Positions 27,094-35,774 of a stretch of DNA of 64,000 bases are shown in pieces (positions within the stretch are counted from its first letter, which is position 1; the number at the start of each line of letters is the position of its first letter). The translations under genes were made by a program, and so were the position numbers. Origin of the DNA: Nostoc paludosum FACHB-159 (GTDB taxonomy: Bacteria > Cyanobacteriota > Cyanobacteriia > Cyanobacteriales > Nostocaceae); contig NZ_JACJTU010000001.1 of assembly GCF_014698835.1 (NCBI RefSeq), positions 1 through 64,000 of the forward strand, given 5' to 3'. A model generated the notes under the pieces. That model saw only the letters and a list, made by a program, of their open reading frames with translations, had not been told where the DNA came from and did not search any database.

Positions 27094-27221
27094 CAGTCGT
27101 CTTAATAAATTGCTTAATGTGAGTTTAACAACAAACAATAAAAGCGTCACTACCAAAATCCAGACTCAATAAACTGATTCAATATCAATTCACACCTAAT
27201 TTAAAATTCCGTGGTTTTGAA

Positions 27222-28076
27222 TCAATAACTATTCTGAATTCTGGATTTTGAATTTTCATTTCCAGCTTTTTCCCAGACTTCGTTCGTTGCAATAATAGCG
27301 TTCTCAGCTACTAGATTTTTACTGCTTAAGGCTTTGAGTAGTCCTGCCCATATACTGGTGCGATCGCCATGAATATCATATATATACTTAAAGCTGCCGA
27401 GACTCTTAGCTAAATTTATATGAGCCGTAATTAATTTAATCCATTTGTTCAGTTTTCCTACAACTGTATTACTAGAAGATGTACTCATTGCCAGAAATTC
27501 TGGATGAAGTGATAAATAAAGTACTATTGGTTGATAGTCTTTAAAGAAGCCAGCTAATGTTGGAATCAGCGAATATTCTCCACCTTCAATATCCACTTTA
27601 ATAAATAGAGGTGGCTGCAAACCTTCTTTTTTGACAAATTCTTGGAGATTCATAGATTTAACTAGCCAACTTGTTTTCAGATCTGAAAACAAAACGCTAC
27701 TCATGGAATCTCCTCCTTCTTCTCTACTTCCTAGTCGAGCTTCACCAGATTCAATTCCTATCAAAGCTTGGTAAGTTTTAATATTAGAAATATTAGGATT
27801 TAAATTAACATTAGCCAACATTTCCTGATATGCTACAGGATCGGGTTCAAAACCAAATGCTTGTTTAGCTAGTTGAGCTGCATAAAGCAAGGTTGGGCCT
27901 ATCCATGTTCCCACATCTATATATGTGACATCTTTAGATATGAAGCGATCGAATACTTTGAAAGTTTGGGGTTCCCATTGCTCATCATTAACTTTTTCCC
28001 AAAAATCCTGATATTTGCTTTTAACAACTTTAAAATTAAAACTATTTTTTTGGATTAAAAGTGTATCTTCTACCAT
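27222..28076 (-). CDS. FkbM-family methyltransferase
   Basis: A 284-residue SAM-dependent methyltransferase. YIDVGTWIGPTLLYAAQLA (about 54-72) is the SAM loop, FGFEPDPVAY (75-84) carries the ribose-binding acid, and FIKVDIEGGEYSLIP (about 157-171) is the FkbM block. It is distant from the other FkbM gene in the window. Next to a GT2 glycosyltransferase it plausibly methylates a sugar of the same glycan. The start is ATG at 28074-28076. The last residues (ENSKSRIQNSY) come from a common intergenic repeat ('gaattctggattttgaattt') running into the 3' end of the gene. Confidence 0.85.
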   Translation of the reverse strand: MVEDTLLIQKNSFNFKVVKSKYQDFWEKVNDEQWEPQTFKVFDRFISKDVTYIDVGTWIGPTLLYAAQLAKQAFGFEPDPVAYQEMLANVNLNPNISNIKTYQALIGIESGEARLGSREEGGDSMSSVLFSDLKTSWLVKSMNLQEFVKKEGLQPPLFIKVDIEGGEYSLIPTLAGFFKDYQPIVLYLSLHPEFLAMSTSSSNTVVGKLNKWIKLITAHINLAKSLGSFKYIYDIHGDRTSIWAGLLKALSSKNLVAENAIIATNEVWEKAGNENSKSRIQNSY

Positions 28077-28390
28077 TTTTTTAAGTTAGAAACGGCTGTA
28101 AAATTTTAACACATAACTTTTATCCCATCTTCTAAAAATTCGCTACTGCCACAACTGCCTTTGCCATAGGCCATATGGGGACAATCAAGATTTAGTCCTC
28201 AGGAAGTCGGAACTAGGGGCAAACAGAACTTTAGCGGGTATAAAGAAAGCGATCGCTCTTGAGATGCCGTTTTATTGAAAAATATTCTAAGTAATTTTAT
28301 GGCTGATGTTTAATTATCTATAGTTTGGAGCCAGCAGTTGTTTAAACTATAGAAACATAGGTGGCATAATTATGCTTGTGAGACTGCTGC
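28077..28390. other. Spacer with left copy of a direct repeat
   Basis: No gene is seen here. The stretch contains a HIP1 octamer at 28250-28257 and, from 28252, the left copy of a 35-bp direct repeat that recurs beyond the toxin-antitoxin pair. Confidence 0.5.
28252..28293. repeat. Direct repeat, left copy
   Basis: Bases 28252-28286 are identical to 29162-29196, and the match continues with single changes to about 28293 (TAAGTA shared). The core reads CTCTTGAGATGCCGTTTTAT. The two copies are 910 bp apart and enclose the DUF433/DUF5615 pair. Confidence 0.85.
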
Positions 28391-28738
28391 CTATAAAGGC
28401 AAGTATTCAATAGTGTTCAACCACTCATCCTGCTCAGAGGCTTGTGCAATTAGCTCTAAATCTTTGACGTATTGCCCAATTGTACCTCCTAATTGATGTC
28501 CAAAAATCATTCCTGCAAATGATTTACCTTCGCGTTGCCAATCCTGAGCCATTGCCTTGAAGCGAATATCTTGTGTAAAAATTACTCGCCCCAGCAATCG
28601 AGCACGTTCTAAAAGTTCATCGTCGGGTAATTCATCTGCATTATCCTCGATCGCAGTGAGAACATTTACATTACGGCGACGAAGCTGATCGGTAATAGCT
28701 TGAGGAACATGAACATCCATGTACAACTTAATTGTCAC
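28391..28738 (-). CDS. DUF5615 PIN-like protein, probable toxin
   Basis: A 115-residue PIN-like (Mut7-C-type) protein. The acidic residues expected of a PIN nuclease are visible: Asp8 in LYMDVHVP, Asp/Glu in ELPDDELLERA (about 36-46) and Asp in VIFTQDIRF (about 52-60). Such proteins commonly pair with DUF433 partners as type II-like toxin-antitoxin modules and are predicted RNases. The GTG start at 28736-28738 directly abuts the TAA of the upstream gene (TAAGTG), a sign of coupled translation. The toxin role is from family context, not shown here. Confidence 0.8.
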   Translation of the reverse strand: MTIKLYMDVHVPQAITDQLRRRNVNVLTAIEDNADELPDDELLERARLLGRVIFTQDIRFKAMAQDWQREGKSFAGMIFGHQLGGTIGQYVKDLELIAQASEQDEWLNTIEYLPL

Positions 28739-29053
28739 TTATAAAAGTCCTCTAGCCCTCATCCGTATAGCAAAAGGAGAACTTGCAGCTTGAAATTTCG
28801 CTTGTTGTGCTTCTTCCCATTCAGCGCGAATTTCATTGTCAATCTCATCTTGGTGGTCAAAGTAATACCCCATAGCTGCGTAGGCTTCAGCAGGTTGTAA
28901 GTATGGATGCTGGCGGCACATCTCTTCAACCGACCAGCCATAGGCTATGTAATCCATTACAAGTTGAGCAACTCGAATGCGAGGCAGTCTTTGTAAGCGA
29001 GCAGCCTGACTCTGTAGCTTTTCTATGTGAGGGTAAGTAATTTCAGAGGTCAT
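28739..29053 (-). CDS. DUF433 protein, probable antitoxin
   Basis: A 104-residue protein with the DUF433 helix-turn-helix-like core: LPRIRVAQLVMDYIAYGWSV followed by EEMCRQHPYLQPAEAYAAM. It probably binds DNA and represses the pair while neutralising the DUF5615 partner. I chose ATG at 29051-29053 (MTSEITYPHIEK); the frame runs ten codons further to a TTG. It is first in the two-gene unit, as antitoxins usually are. The C-terminal 35 residues are charged and helical and may wrap the toxin. Confidence 0.82.
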   Translation of the reverse strand: MTSEITYPHIEKLQSQAARLQRLPRIRVAQLVMDYIAYGWSVEEMCRQHPYLQPAEAYAAMGYYFDHQDEIDNEIRAEWEEAQQAKFQAASSPFAIRMRARGLL

Positions 29054-29161
29054 GGCAGTCTTGTGAACTGTTGAAAATTTCAATCTAGCATAGACTAATC
29101 ATCCACTCGAATAATTCGTACATTTTTTTATACTTCAGTTCTTAGACTATCTCTAATTCAT

Positions 29162-29203
29162 ATCGCTCTTGAGATGCCGTTTTATTGAAAAATATTGTAA
29201 GTA
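29162..29203. repeat. Direct repeat, right copy
   Basis: This matches 28252-28293 (first 35 bases identical). It lies 23 bp before the GTG start of the VOC gene, so the repeat probably includes that gene's original promoter region, duplicated when the toxin-antitoxin unit arrived. Confidence 0.85.
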
Positions 29204-29225
29204 CTTTATCTAAAAATCAAAGCTT

Positions 29226-29603
29226 GTGTTTGACCACATATCCTTTGGCGTCAGTAATTTAGAACGCAGTCTAGCTTTCTATGATGCTGTGCTTGCACCG
29301 TTAGGCATCAAGCGGCTGTTTAATTTGACTGACATTGCTGGTTATGGTGCTGACAATTTCCCCAGGTTTTGGCTTGTGAGTCGCCAAAAGTTCACCCATG
29401 AGGTATCGAGGGGCTTTCATTTAGCATTTGTGGCTAATAATCGCGCAGCTGTGGATGCTTTTTATGAACAAGCGATCGCATCAGGAGCTAAAGACGATGG
29501 TAAACCAGGATTGCGCCCAAATTATCACCCCAATTATTATGCCGCTTTTGTAATCGATCCTGACGGATATCGCATAGAAGCTGTTTGTCATGAACCAGCA
29601 TAA
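29226..29603 (+). CDS. VOC-family (glyoxalase-like) protein
   Basis: A 125-residue single VOC domain. MFDHISFGVSNLERSLAFYD is the usual first beta-alpha unit with a metal-ligand histidine (His4). FHLAFVANNRAAVDAFYEQA and YAAFVIDPDGYRIEAV follow, with a probable Glu ligand near the end. Relatives are dioxygenases, glyoxalases or resistance proteins; many have no known substrate. The GTG start at 29226 fits the standard N-terminus. It stands alone on the plus strand. Confidence 0.82.
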   Translation: MFDHISFGVSNLERSLAFYDAVLAPLGIKRLFNLTDIAGYGADNFPRFWLVSRQKFTHEVSRGFHLAFVANNRAAVDAFYEQAIASGAKDDGKPGLRPNYHPNYYAAFVIDPDGYRIEAVCHEPA

Positions 29604-29729
29604 TTGGGCATGGGGCATGGGGCATTGGGCATGGGGCAAAGGGCAAAGGGGAAAAGAAAGATCCCTCCTTTTCCCTTTTCCCTTTTACCTTTCCCCTTGG
29701 CGAAGCCATCTTCCCACCTCCCTCATCCC
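29604..29729. repeat. Short tandem repeat block with complementary halves
   Basis: The left half is 'gggcatggggcattgggcatggggc' type sequence followed by 'aaagggcaaaggggaaaa'; the right half is 'ccttttccc' units. The halves can form a long imperfect hairpin between the VOC gene and the convergent dnaE 3' end. It is a typical Nostocales intergenic repeat and may act as a two-way transcript end. Confidence 0.55.
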
Positions 29730-32360
29730 CTACTGTGGCAAACCCTCTACCTGCATTAAATCTAATTCGCGTTCAAATATTTCATCGATGGGCAACATTT
29801 GACCATCACTAGTCATAAATTTATGGTCTTTTGTTGCCCGAATTACTGAACCGTCTTCTAAGCAATATTCAAACACTTCTTGCTGTCCGCGATCGTGCCA
29901 CTGTGCAATAGGTTGACTATAAATATTTCCATTATTATCAACACTGTATACACTACATTCAATGTTTTTTTCTACAATCTCGCCAATCGGCAAAAAGCCA
30001 TATTCTACCGTTAAAATTTCCGTATCATAGCTTAAACAATATTCAGCAAACTTCAACATTTGCTCAAATAATTCATCAGCTACTTGTTTTTTCACACCAT
30101 TTTTTGCCGCACCATCGACGAATTTTTCTCGCTGCTTTTGCATCTCCGAAACTTTCTTTTTACCCATCGCCCGACGCAGCAAATCAGCTTGACCTAAGGA
30201 ATATCCAGCCATATCCTGAGCAATTTTCATGATTTGCTCTTGATAGACCATGATTCCATAAGTCTCGTCTAATATTGGTTCTAAAATATTGTGTTCGTAA
30301 TCAATTGTTTCTCGACCGTGTTTGCGGTTAATAAATTTAGGAATCAGTCCCGCATCTAATGGCCCCGGTCGATAAAGTGCCAAAATCGAAGAAATATCTT
30401 CTATATTAGAAGGCTTCAAATCTCGAACTATTTGACGCATTCCAGAAGATTCTAATTGAAATATTCCTTCTAACTCACCAGCTTCTAATAGTTCATAAGT
30501 TTTTCTGACTTCGTTAGGTAAAATCGTATGTTCGCCTTTGGCTAATATCCTTTGGGCTTTTCTTTCGTCCCGCGTAATTTCATCTGGATCAATACGATAT
30601 CCTTTGCTTTCTTCAATTAAATCGAGGGTTTTTTGAATTAGTGTCAGGTTACGCAAACCCAAAAAGTCCATTTTCAACAAACCCAATGATTCCAGGTCTT
30701 CCATGAAATACTGAGTAATCACAGAACCGTCATTATTCTTTTGTAGCGGTACAATTTCATCTAGTGGTTCATCTGAAATCACTACACCAGCTGCATGGAC
30801 ACCAAAGGTTTTGTTAGTTCCTTCAATTCGCATCGCCATATCAATCCAATGGCGAACTCTTGGGTCTTTATCATATTTTTCTTTAAACTCTGCTTCTGGA
30901 GTCGCATCAGAAATCATCACCTTGAGCTTAGTTGGTTTACCCCGCACCACAGGAATTAATTTCGCCATTTTGTCGGCTTCACCATAAGGAATATTTAATA
31001 CTCTGGCGACATCTTTCAAAACGGCTTTAGAAGTTAAGCGGTTAAAGGTAATAATTTGAGCAACTCTATCTGCACCATATTTCTCTGTTACGTAATCAAT
31101 AACTTTATCGCGTTGTTCAATACAGAAATCCGTATCAATATCAGGCATGGATTTCCGTTCTGGGTTCAAAAACCGCTCAAATAATAGCCCATGATGTACG
31201 GGGTCAATGTTAGTAATTCGCATTGCATAAGCGACTAATGAACCAGCGGCCGAACCTCTACCAGGGCCAACGGGAATATTATTATCTCTTGCAAACTTAA
31301 TGTAGTCCCATACAACTAAAAAGTATTTGGAAAAACCCATCTGCTGAATCATTTTGAGTTCGTATTCCAATCTTTCTTTATAGACGGGATCTACTTCATT
31401 TCGTGATTTGCGATTTAATCTTTCTAAAAGTCCAATCCATGCAACTTCTTCAGCGTAAGTATCAGCAGTATGACCAGACGGAATGGGGGGAGTAGGAATT
31501 TGAGGCTCACCCATAATATGGTAAGGCTCGACTTTATCGGCGACTTCTTCAGTGGTGGCTACAGCTTCTTCAATTACATCATCTGGTAAATGGTCGCGAA
31601 ATAGCAGCTTCATCTCTTGGGCAGATTTGAGATATTCTGTGCCGCTATAACGCATCCGATTATCTTCAATAATTAGCTTGCCAGTTTGAATACACAGCAA
31701 GGCGTCGTGGGCTTCAACGTCAAAACAAGAAATAAAATGGGAATCATTGGTAGCAACAAATTTAATACCTAATTCCCGCGCAATTTTGACTATTTCGACA
31801 TTCACAATCCGGTCTTCTTGGGAACCGTGGTCTTGAATTTCTAAATAATAATCATCACCAAATACATCTTTATACCACTGAGCAACTTTCCTGGCTGCAT
31901 CTGGTCTCCCACTGAGAATTGCTTGGGGAACTTCTCCGCCCAAACAAGCACTAGTAACAATCAAGCCTTCATGATATTGTTTGAGTAAATCTTTATTAAT
32001 ACAAGGACGAGAAAAAATTCCTTTGCCTTGAACGCCTTTGAGATTAGAAATACTAGTTAATTTGACTAAATTTTTGTAACCTTTTGTATTTTTAGCTAAA
32101 ACAACTTGATGATATTTGGGACGGCGTTCCTGTTTCTCAATATCGCCGTTAATGATATACATTTCGTTACCGATAATCGGCTTAATATTTTGACTGCGGC
32201 AAATTTTAATCAATTCAACCGCACCATACATGACACCATGATCGGTAAGGGCGATCGCTTTCATCCCCAATGCGATCGCTCTTTCCACCAACTCTGGTAG
32301 CTGACTTGCTCCATCAAGTAAACTGTAGTCACTGTGAATATGCAAAGGCACAAAGGACAT
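29730..32360 (-). CDS. dnaE: DNA polymerase III alpha subunit, N-terminal part with split-intein IntN
   Basis: An 876-residue product. Residues 1-774 are the N-terminal part of the replicative polymerase: the PHP domain ([14 protein letters not shown]) and the polymerase core with PDIDTDFC and [15 protein letters not shown]. At ...MLKFAEY the extein ends and a 102-residue N-intein begins with Cys ([19 protein letters not shown]). It includes the block B motif ATKDHKF and ends in EGLPQ followed by a stop. In Nostocales, dnaE is split; the C-half with the C-intein is coded elsewhere, and the two proteins trans-splice to make the polymerase. No C-half is present in this window. I chose ATG at 32358-32360 ([12 protein letters not shown]) over an upstream TTG. 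Confidence 0.96.
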   Translation of the reverse strand: MSFVPLHIHSDYSLLDGASQLPELVERAIALGMKAIALTDHGVMYGAVELIKICRSQNIKPIIGNEMYIINGDIEKQERRPKYHQVVLAKNTKGYKNLVKLTSISNLKGVQGKGIFSRPCINKDLLKQYHEGLIVTSACLGGEVPQAILSGRPDAARKVAQWYKDVFGDDYYLEIQDHGSQEDRIVNVEIVKIARELGIKFVATNDSHFISCFDVEAHDALLCIQTGKLIIEDNRMRYSGTEYLKSAQEMKLLFRDHLPDDVIEEAVATTEEVADKVEPYHIMGEPQIPTPPIPSGHTADTYAEEVAWIGLLERLNRKSRNEVDPVYKERLEYELKMIQQMGFSKYFLVVWDYIKFARDNNIPVGPGRGSAAGSLVAYAMRITNIDPVHHGLLFERFLNPERKSMPDIDTDFCIEQRDKVIDYVTEKYGADRVAQIITFNRLTSKAVLKDVARVLNIPYGEADKMAKLIPVVRGKPTKLKVMISDATPEAEFKEKYDKDPRVRHWIDMAMRIEGTNKTFGVHAAGVVISDEPLDEIVPLQKNNDGSVITQYFMEDLESLGLLKMDFLGLRNLTLIQKTLDLIEESKGYRIDPDEITRDERKAQRILAKGEHTILPNEVRKTYELLEAGELEGIFQLESSGMRQIVRDLKPSNIEDISSILALYRPGPLDAGLIPKFINRKHGRETIDYEHNILEPILDETYGIMVYQEQIMKIAQDMAGYSLGQADLLRRAMGKKKVSEMQKQREKFVDGAAKNGVKKQVADELFEQMLKFAEYCLSYDTEILTVEYGFLPIGEIVEKNIECSVYSVDNNGNIYSQPIAQWHDRGQQEVFEYCLEDGSVIRATKDHKFMTSDGQMLPIDEIFERELDLMQVEGLPQ
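29733..30038 (-). other. Split intein N-fragment (DnaE IntN) coding region
   Basis: The TGT at 30036-30038 encodes the first intein residue, Cys1, needed for the N-S acyl shift. The 102-residue fragment has block A (CLSYDTEIL), block B (TKDHKF with its conserved Thr and His) and the charged C-terminal stretch ([18 protein letters not shown]) that docks on IntC. Sequence is very close to the fast-splicing Nostoc punctiforme DnaE IntN as I recall it. Confidence 0.95.
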
Positions 32361-32543
32361 AAGCGTCTCCAAGCACAAGCCAAAAATATCTCTCAGGGGC
32401 TGACCCTTTCAAGCCGGATTTTGCAAAGCAACGGGATCTTAGATTAGCAGTTTTTACCCAAAAATAAAGCTTTTGTTTTTCCGGATTTGCCACTGTCACA
32501 AGTGTTGTTTTAATAGTTACAGCAGTTCATCCGCATCTAACCA

Positions 32544-33836
32544 ATGAGCCATCCAGACACTACTACTTCGCCTGAAACCAAAGCTAGGCCTTGGTGGCAG
32601 CGTATTCCTCTGACGTTACAAATTGTAATCGCCCTCGTAGCCGCCGTTAGCGTCGGAATTGCCCTTGGTGCAGGAAATCCCAGCCCCAGCAATGCCACCC
32701 TAATTAACAATTTAGCAATTCCAGCTGAGTTAGTACTAAAGGCTCTCCGTGCCTTAGCTACCCCGCTGATTTTGGTAGCGGTGCTGCATACTTTAATGAC
32801 TACAAATATCCCTGGTACCACCGGACGACGGCTATTTGTGCTACTTTTAACCAATACCTCCGTAGCTATTTTAGTCGGACTTTTTGTCGCCAACGTCCTG
32901 CGTCCGGGAACTTGGGGCAATGTAGTCACCTCAACAAATACACAAATCACAGCTCAAAACCTTGACCCTTGGGGACTCGTCAAAGATGCAGTACCAGAAG
33001 CAGTCCTCAAGCCATTAGTTGATAATAACGTCATTCAACTAATTGTCATTGCCTTGAGTTTTGGCATTGTACTGCGGGGATTAAAATCCGAACAAATCGC
33101 CCAAGGAAAAAACGGATACCAACCCATTGAAGATGTCATCGGAATTTTGTTTGAAGCGGTAGTCCGCATCCTCAATTGGGTAATTGCCTTGGTACCCTTG
33201 GCAGTCTTTGGGATTGTGGCTAAAACTGTTGCCAAAGAAGGTTTTGCCCCCTTTCAATCTTTAGGCGCATTCATCATCGCGGTGCTGGTAGCACTGTTAT
33301 TACAAGCGTTTTACTACCTCACCAGAGTCAAATTTGGTTCTTGGGTAGACCCATTGAAATTTCTAGCTGGTGGTTCTGATGCCTTTTTGACGGCTTTTTC
33401 GACTTCTTCCTCTGCGGCGGCAATGCCCATAACCTTCGAGGTTTTGCAAACAAAAGTTGGTTTAAGAGAATCCTCTGCTGCGTTGGGGGCGTTAGTAGGA
33501 GCAAATTTCAACAATGATGGCACTGCTCTTTATGAAGCGATGTCTGCATTGTATATTTCTCAACTAATTGGGCAACACCTAAGCTTAGGACAGCAAGTAA
33601 TTGTCATCCTCACTTCGATTTTTGCATCCGTGGGTGCAGCGAATATTCCCAATGCTGGGCTAGTAACAATGACGCTGGTGTTTACTTCTGTAGGTTTACC
33701 TACCCAGTACATAGCTTTGCTAGTGACTGTAGACTGGTTTTTGGATCGTTGCCGCACTGCGATTAATGTCATGGGAGACATGACTGTTAGTACTTTACTA
33801 GACGGCAAAAAGCCCCGTACTTTAGACGAGGCTTAG
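32544..33836 (+). CDS. Dicarboxylate/amino acid:cation symporter (DAACS, GltP-like)
   Basis: A 430-residue inner-membrane symporter of the DAACS family that takes up glutamate, aspartate or C4-dicarboxylates with Na+ or H+. Family marks are the serine-rich re-entrant loop (FSTSSSAAAMPITFEV, about 288-303), the cation/substrate motif NNDGTALYEA (about 326-335) and the C-terminal RTAINVMGD (about 408-416) that binds the substrate. The N-terminal 20 residues are polar and cytoplasmic. It is monocistronic with a strong terminator overlapping its end. The ATG at 32544 is supported by the charged N-terminus preceding the first helix. Confidence 0.9.
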   Translation: MSHPDTTTSPETKARPWWQRIPLTLQIVIALVAAVSVGIALGAGNPSPSNATLINNLAIPAELVLKALRALATPLILVAVLHTLMTTNIPGTTGRRLFVLLLTNTSVAILVGLFVANVLRPGTWGNVVTSTNTQITAQNLDPWGLVKDAVPEAVLKPLVDNNVIQLIVIALSFGIVLRGLKSEQIAQGKNGYQPIEDVIGILFEAVVRILNWVIALVPLAVFGIVAKTVAKEGFAPFQSLGAFIIAVLVALLLQAFYYLTRVKFGSWVDPLKFLAGGSDAFLTAFSTSSSAAAMPITFEVLQTKVGLRESSAALGALVGANFNNDGTALYEAMSALYISQLIGQHLSLGQQVIVILTSIFASVGAANIPNAGLVTMTLVFTSVGLPTQYIALLVTVDWFLDRCRTAINVMGDMTVSTLLDGKKPRTLDEA

Positions 33837-33849
33837 TTTGCCTTTTTTT
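33804..33849 (+). terminator. Rho-independent terminator overlapping the symporter stop codon
   Basis: GGCAAA-AAGCC...CG pairs with CG..GGCTT..TTTGCC and is followed at once by TTTTTTT (33843-33849). The stem begins inside the last codons of the symporter gene, whose stop is 33834-33836. Confidence 0.8.
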
Positions 33850-33866
33850 GATAGATAATTATGGCA

Positions 33867-33939
33867 CTTACCAGATAGATTAGGACATTAACCTAGCATA
33901 AAACCCGCACACAAAAAGATTTTCAAGCCTATTGCCTGC
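33867..33939 (+). repeat. Dispersed ~75-bp repeat, copy 2
   Basis: Starts TTACCAGATAGATTAGGACA and ends TTTTCAAGCCTATTGCCTGC. It aligns with copies at 11828-11903 and 53925-53993 in the same orientation. It lies just beyond the symporter terminator and against the 3' end of the 59-residue gene. Confidence 0.55.
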
Positions 33940-33944
33940 TATCG

Positions 33945-34124
33945 CTAATGCTGTTGGGGCCCTTTCGCATCACATTCTTTAGTCCAGCAGCGTTCTAGCA
34001 TCTGAAGACGCCAAGCCAATGCAAAACGATGGGGATTCCATACTAATTTAGTATCAGCACTAAATAAGGGTTGGTTCAGATATTGCCAAAGAGGAAATTT
34101 AATTTTGATGTCTTTTGGAGTCAT
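33945..34124 (-). CDS. 59-residue hypothetical protein
   Basis: An ATG-started frame of 59 codons (stop TAG 33945-33947). The product is Trp/Leu/Arg-rich and looks like a real compact protein: KFPLWQYLNQPLFSADTKLV, then WNPHRFALAWRLQMLERCW, then a polar tail. Codon use is like that of its neighbours. I do not recognise a named family, though it has the look of a conserved small cyanobacterial protein. It has no membrane segment or signal. It is too short to place function. Confidence 0.6.
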   Translation of the reverse strand: MTPKDIKIKFPLWQYLNQPLFSADTKLVWNPHRFALAWRLQMLERCWTKECDAKGPQQH

Positions 34125-34815
34125 AAGAACGATAAATATTAAAAAGTTTAGTGGGAATAGTTGACCTTTTGTCTAGTAACCGCCTGACACTGTTTTTCTA
34201 GTTAAAGACTACACTGGGTTTCTACAATTGTCTTGGTGGCAATTGCGGAAATTCCGCACTTCGATCGTGTTGTCTACGCTTTAATACTTAAATTCAATCT
34301 AACTTTTCATTTGTGTCTGGAAAAGCTCTCTCCGAATATCTTCCGTTATCGGTTATTGATACCGTAATTTTTCTTAACATTTATGAGAACGATAACTCAT
34401 ATGGTAAGTAAATTTTAGAGCTTAGTTTATAAACTTATTAAGTTGTCGCAAAAAATTAATGGCATCACTTTTTTGATGGTAGATATAGCGAAATTATGGG
34501 GGTAAAGCCCATTGTTTATAGGCCTATACTTAAATCATGTAAGTAGCTGAAGTTTTTTGGTAATAGCAACATTCATCTCAAGATGACTAAAATATCTGCA
34601 AAAATCTTTAGTCTAGTTCACTAGACTTTAGCTATTAGCGTAGTAATTTATTATTAGACAACCGTTGATAATTGTCAAACAATGTTTTCACAATTGTTAA
34701 GAAACATTTAATTAATGAATGCTTACGAAAACAGAGAGTTTGACTTTTACCAAAATAGAATTCGGCGTCAGAATTGAGTCCAATCCAGGCGCTTTTCGAT
34801 TGAGTTAAGTATTGC
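34125..34815. other. Long gene-free AT-rich region
   Basis: No gene is seen in these 690 bases in any frame. The only clear structure is the perfect palindrome TGCGGAA-A-TTCCGCA (34244-34258), a possible operator or simple hairpin. The stretch may carry the promoter of the 59-residue gene (about 34130-34250) and otherwise look like decayed sequence downstream of panB. Confidence 0.45.
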
Positions 34816-35586
34816 TTAAGGAAACTTCCGTTGTCGCACTTCTAAAGCATAATCTTGCACAGCTTTAGTAATTGTGTCGCGTAAATTTGTATAAACTTTG
34901 GCAAATGGTGGACTCTTTTCTGCCAGACCAAGTACATCTGAGGTCACTAAAACTTGACCATCACAGTAAGGCCCTGCCCCAATACCAATTGTCGGGATGG
35001 TAAGTTTTTGTGTAATTTGCATTGCCAAATCTGCGGGTATATGCTCTAATAGCATGGCAAAAGCGCCAGCTTGTTCGAGGGCGATCGCTTCATTTAAAAT
35101 TCTCTCACTGGTTTCTTGGGTTTTACCTTGTTGTCGCAAACCGAGTTGATGTACTGATTGCGGCGTCAAACCCACATGACCCATAACTGGAATTCCGGCT
35201 TGCACCAAACGAGCCACAGTTTGCACCATTTCTGGATAACCACCCTCTAACTTCACACCTTGCGCTCCAGTTTCTTTCAAAACCCTGCCAGCTGAATGTA
35301 TCGCTTGTTGGATGCTTTCCTGGTAGCTCAAAAACGGTAAATCAACCAGTAAAAAAGCGCGTTTAACTCCTCGACGTACAGCTTTGGCGTGGTAGATCAT
35401 CTCATCTAGAGTTATTGGCAGAGTTGTTTGGTGGCCTAAAACTACTGCCATCGAGTCACCCACAAGGATTAAGTCTACACCAGCTGCGTCGAGGAGTTGG
35501 GCGATCGCATAATCCCAGGCGGTCAACGCCACAATTGAACGTCCCTGTTGTTTCCATTGAATTAATTGCTGGGTAGTGATTGCCAT
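34816..35586 (-). CDS. panB: 3-methyl-2-oxobutanoate hydroxymethyltransferase
   Basis: A 256-residue TIM-barrel enzyme that adds a hydroxymethyl group from methylenetetrahydrofolate to alpha-ketoisovalerate to make ketopantoate, the first step toward pantothenate and CoA. Family marks are [31 protein letters not shown] (Asp ligand of Mg), [13 protein letters not shown] and [14 protein letters not shown]. The ATG at 35584-35586 (MAITTQQL) is chosen over a TTG two codons earlier. It is monocistronic. Confidence 0.95.
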   Translation of the reverse strand: MAITTQQLIQWKQQGRSIVALTAWDYAIAQLLDAAGVDLILVGDSMAVVLGHQTTLPITLDEMIYHAKAVRRGVKRAFLLVDLPFLSYQESIQQAIHSAGRVLKETGAQGVKLEGGYPEMVQTVARLVQAGIPVMGHVGLTPQSVHQLGLRQQGKTQETSERILNEAIALEQAGAFAMLLEHIPADLAMQITQKLTIPTIGIGAGPYCDGQVLVTSDVLGLAEKSPPFAKVYTNLRDTITKAVQDYALEVRQRKFP

Positions 35587-35774
35587 TGCCAATTTTGGAT
35601 TTGAGATTTTGCGTTCGCGTAGCGTGTCGGAGACAAAAGTCGGAGCGCCGGCTTCCGGAGATCTGAACTTTTAAAGACGGATTTTTGATTGGGGATTAGG
35701 TATTGGTTATTAAGTATTGGGTATTAAGAATCAATTTTCCTAGTTCCCAGTCCCTAGTCCCCAGTCCCTAATCC
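35587..35774. repeat. Repeat-rich spacer between the propeller gene and panB
   Basis: It contains a 'gcgttcgcgtagcgtgtcgg' type repeat (about 35611-35631), 'attgggtatt' units (about 35692-35730) and a 'cccagtccctagtcc' run (35745-35772). No gene is seen. These are standard dispersed repeats of the genome. Confidence 0.55.
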
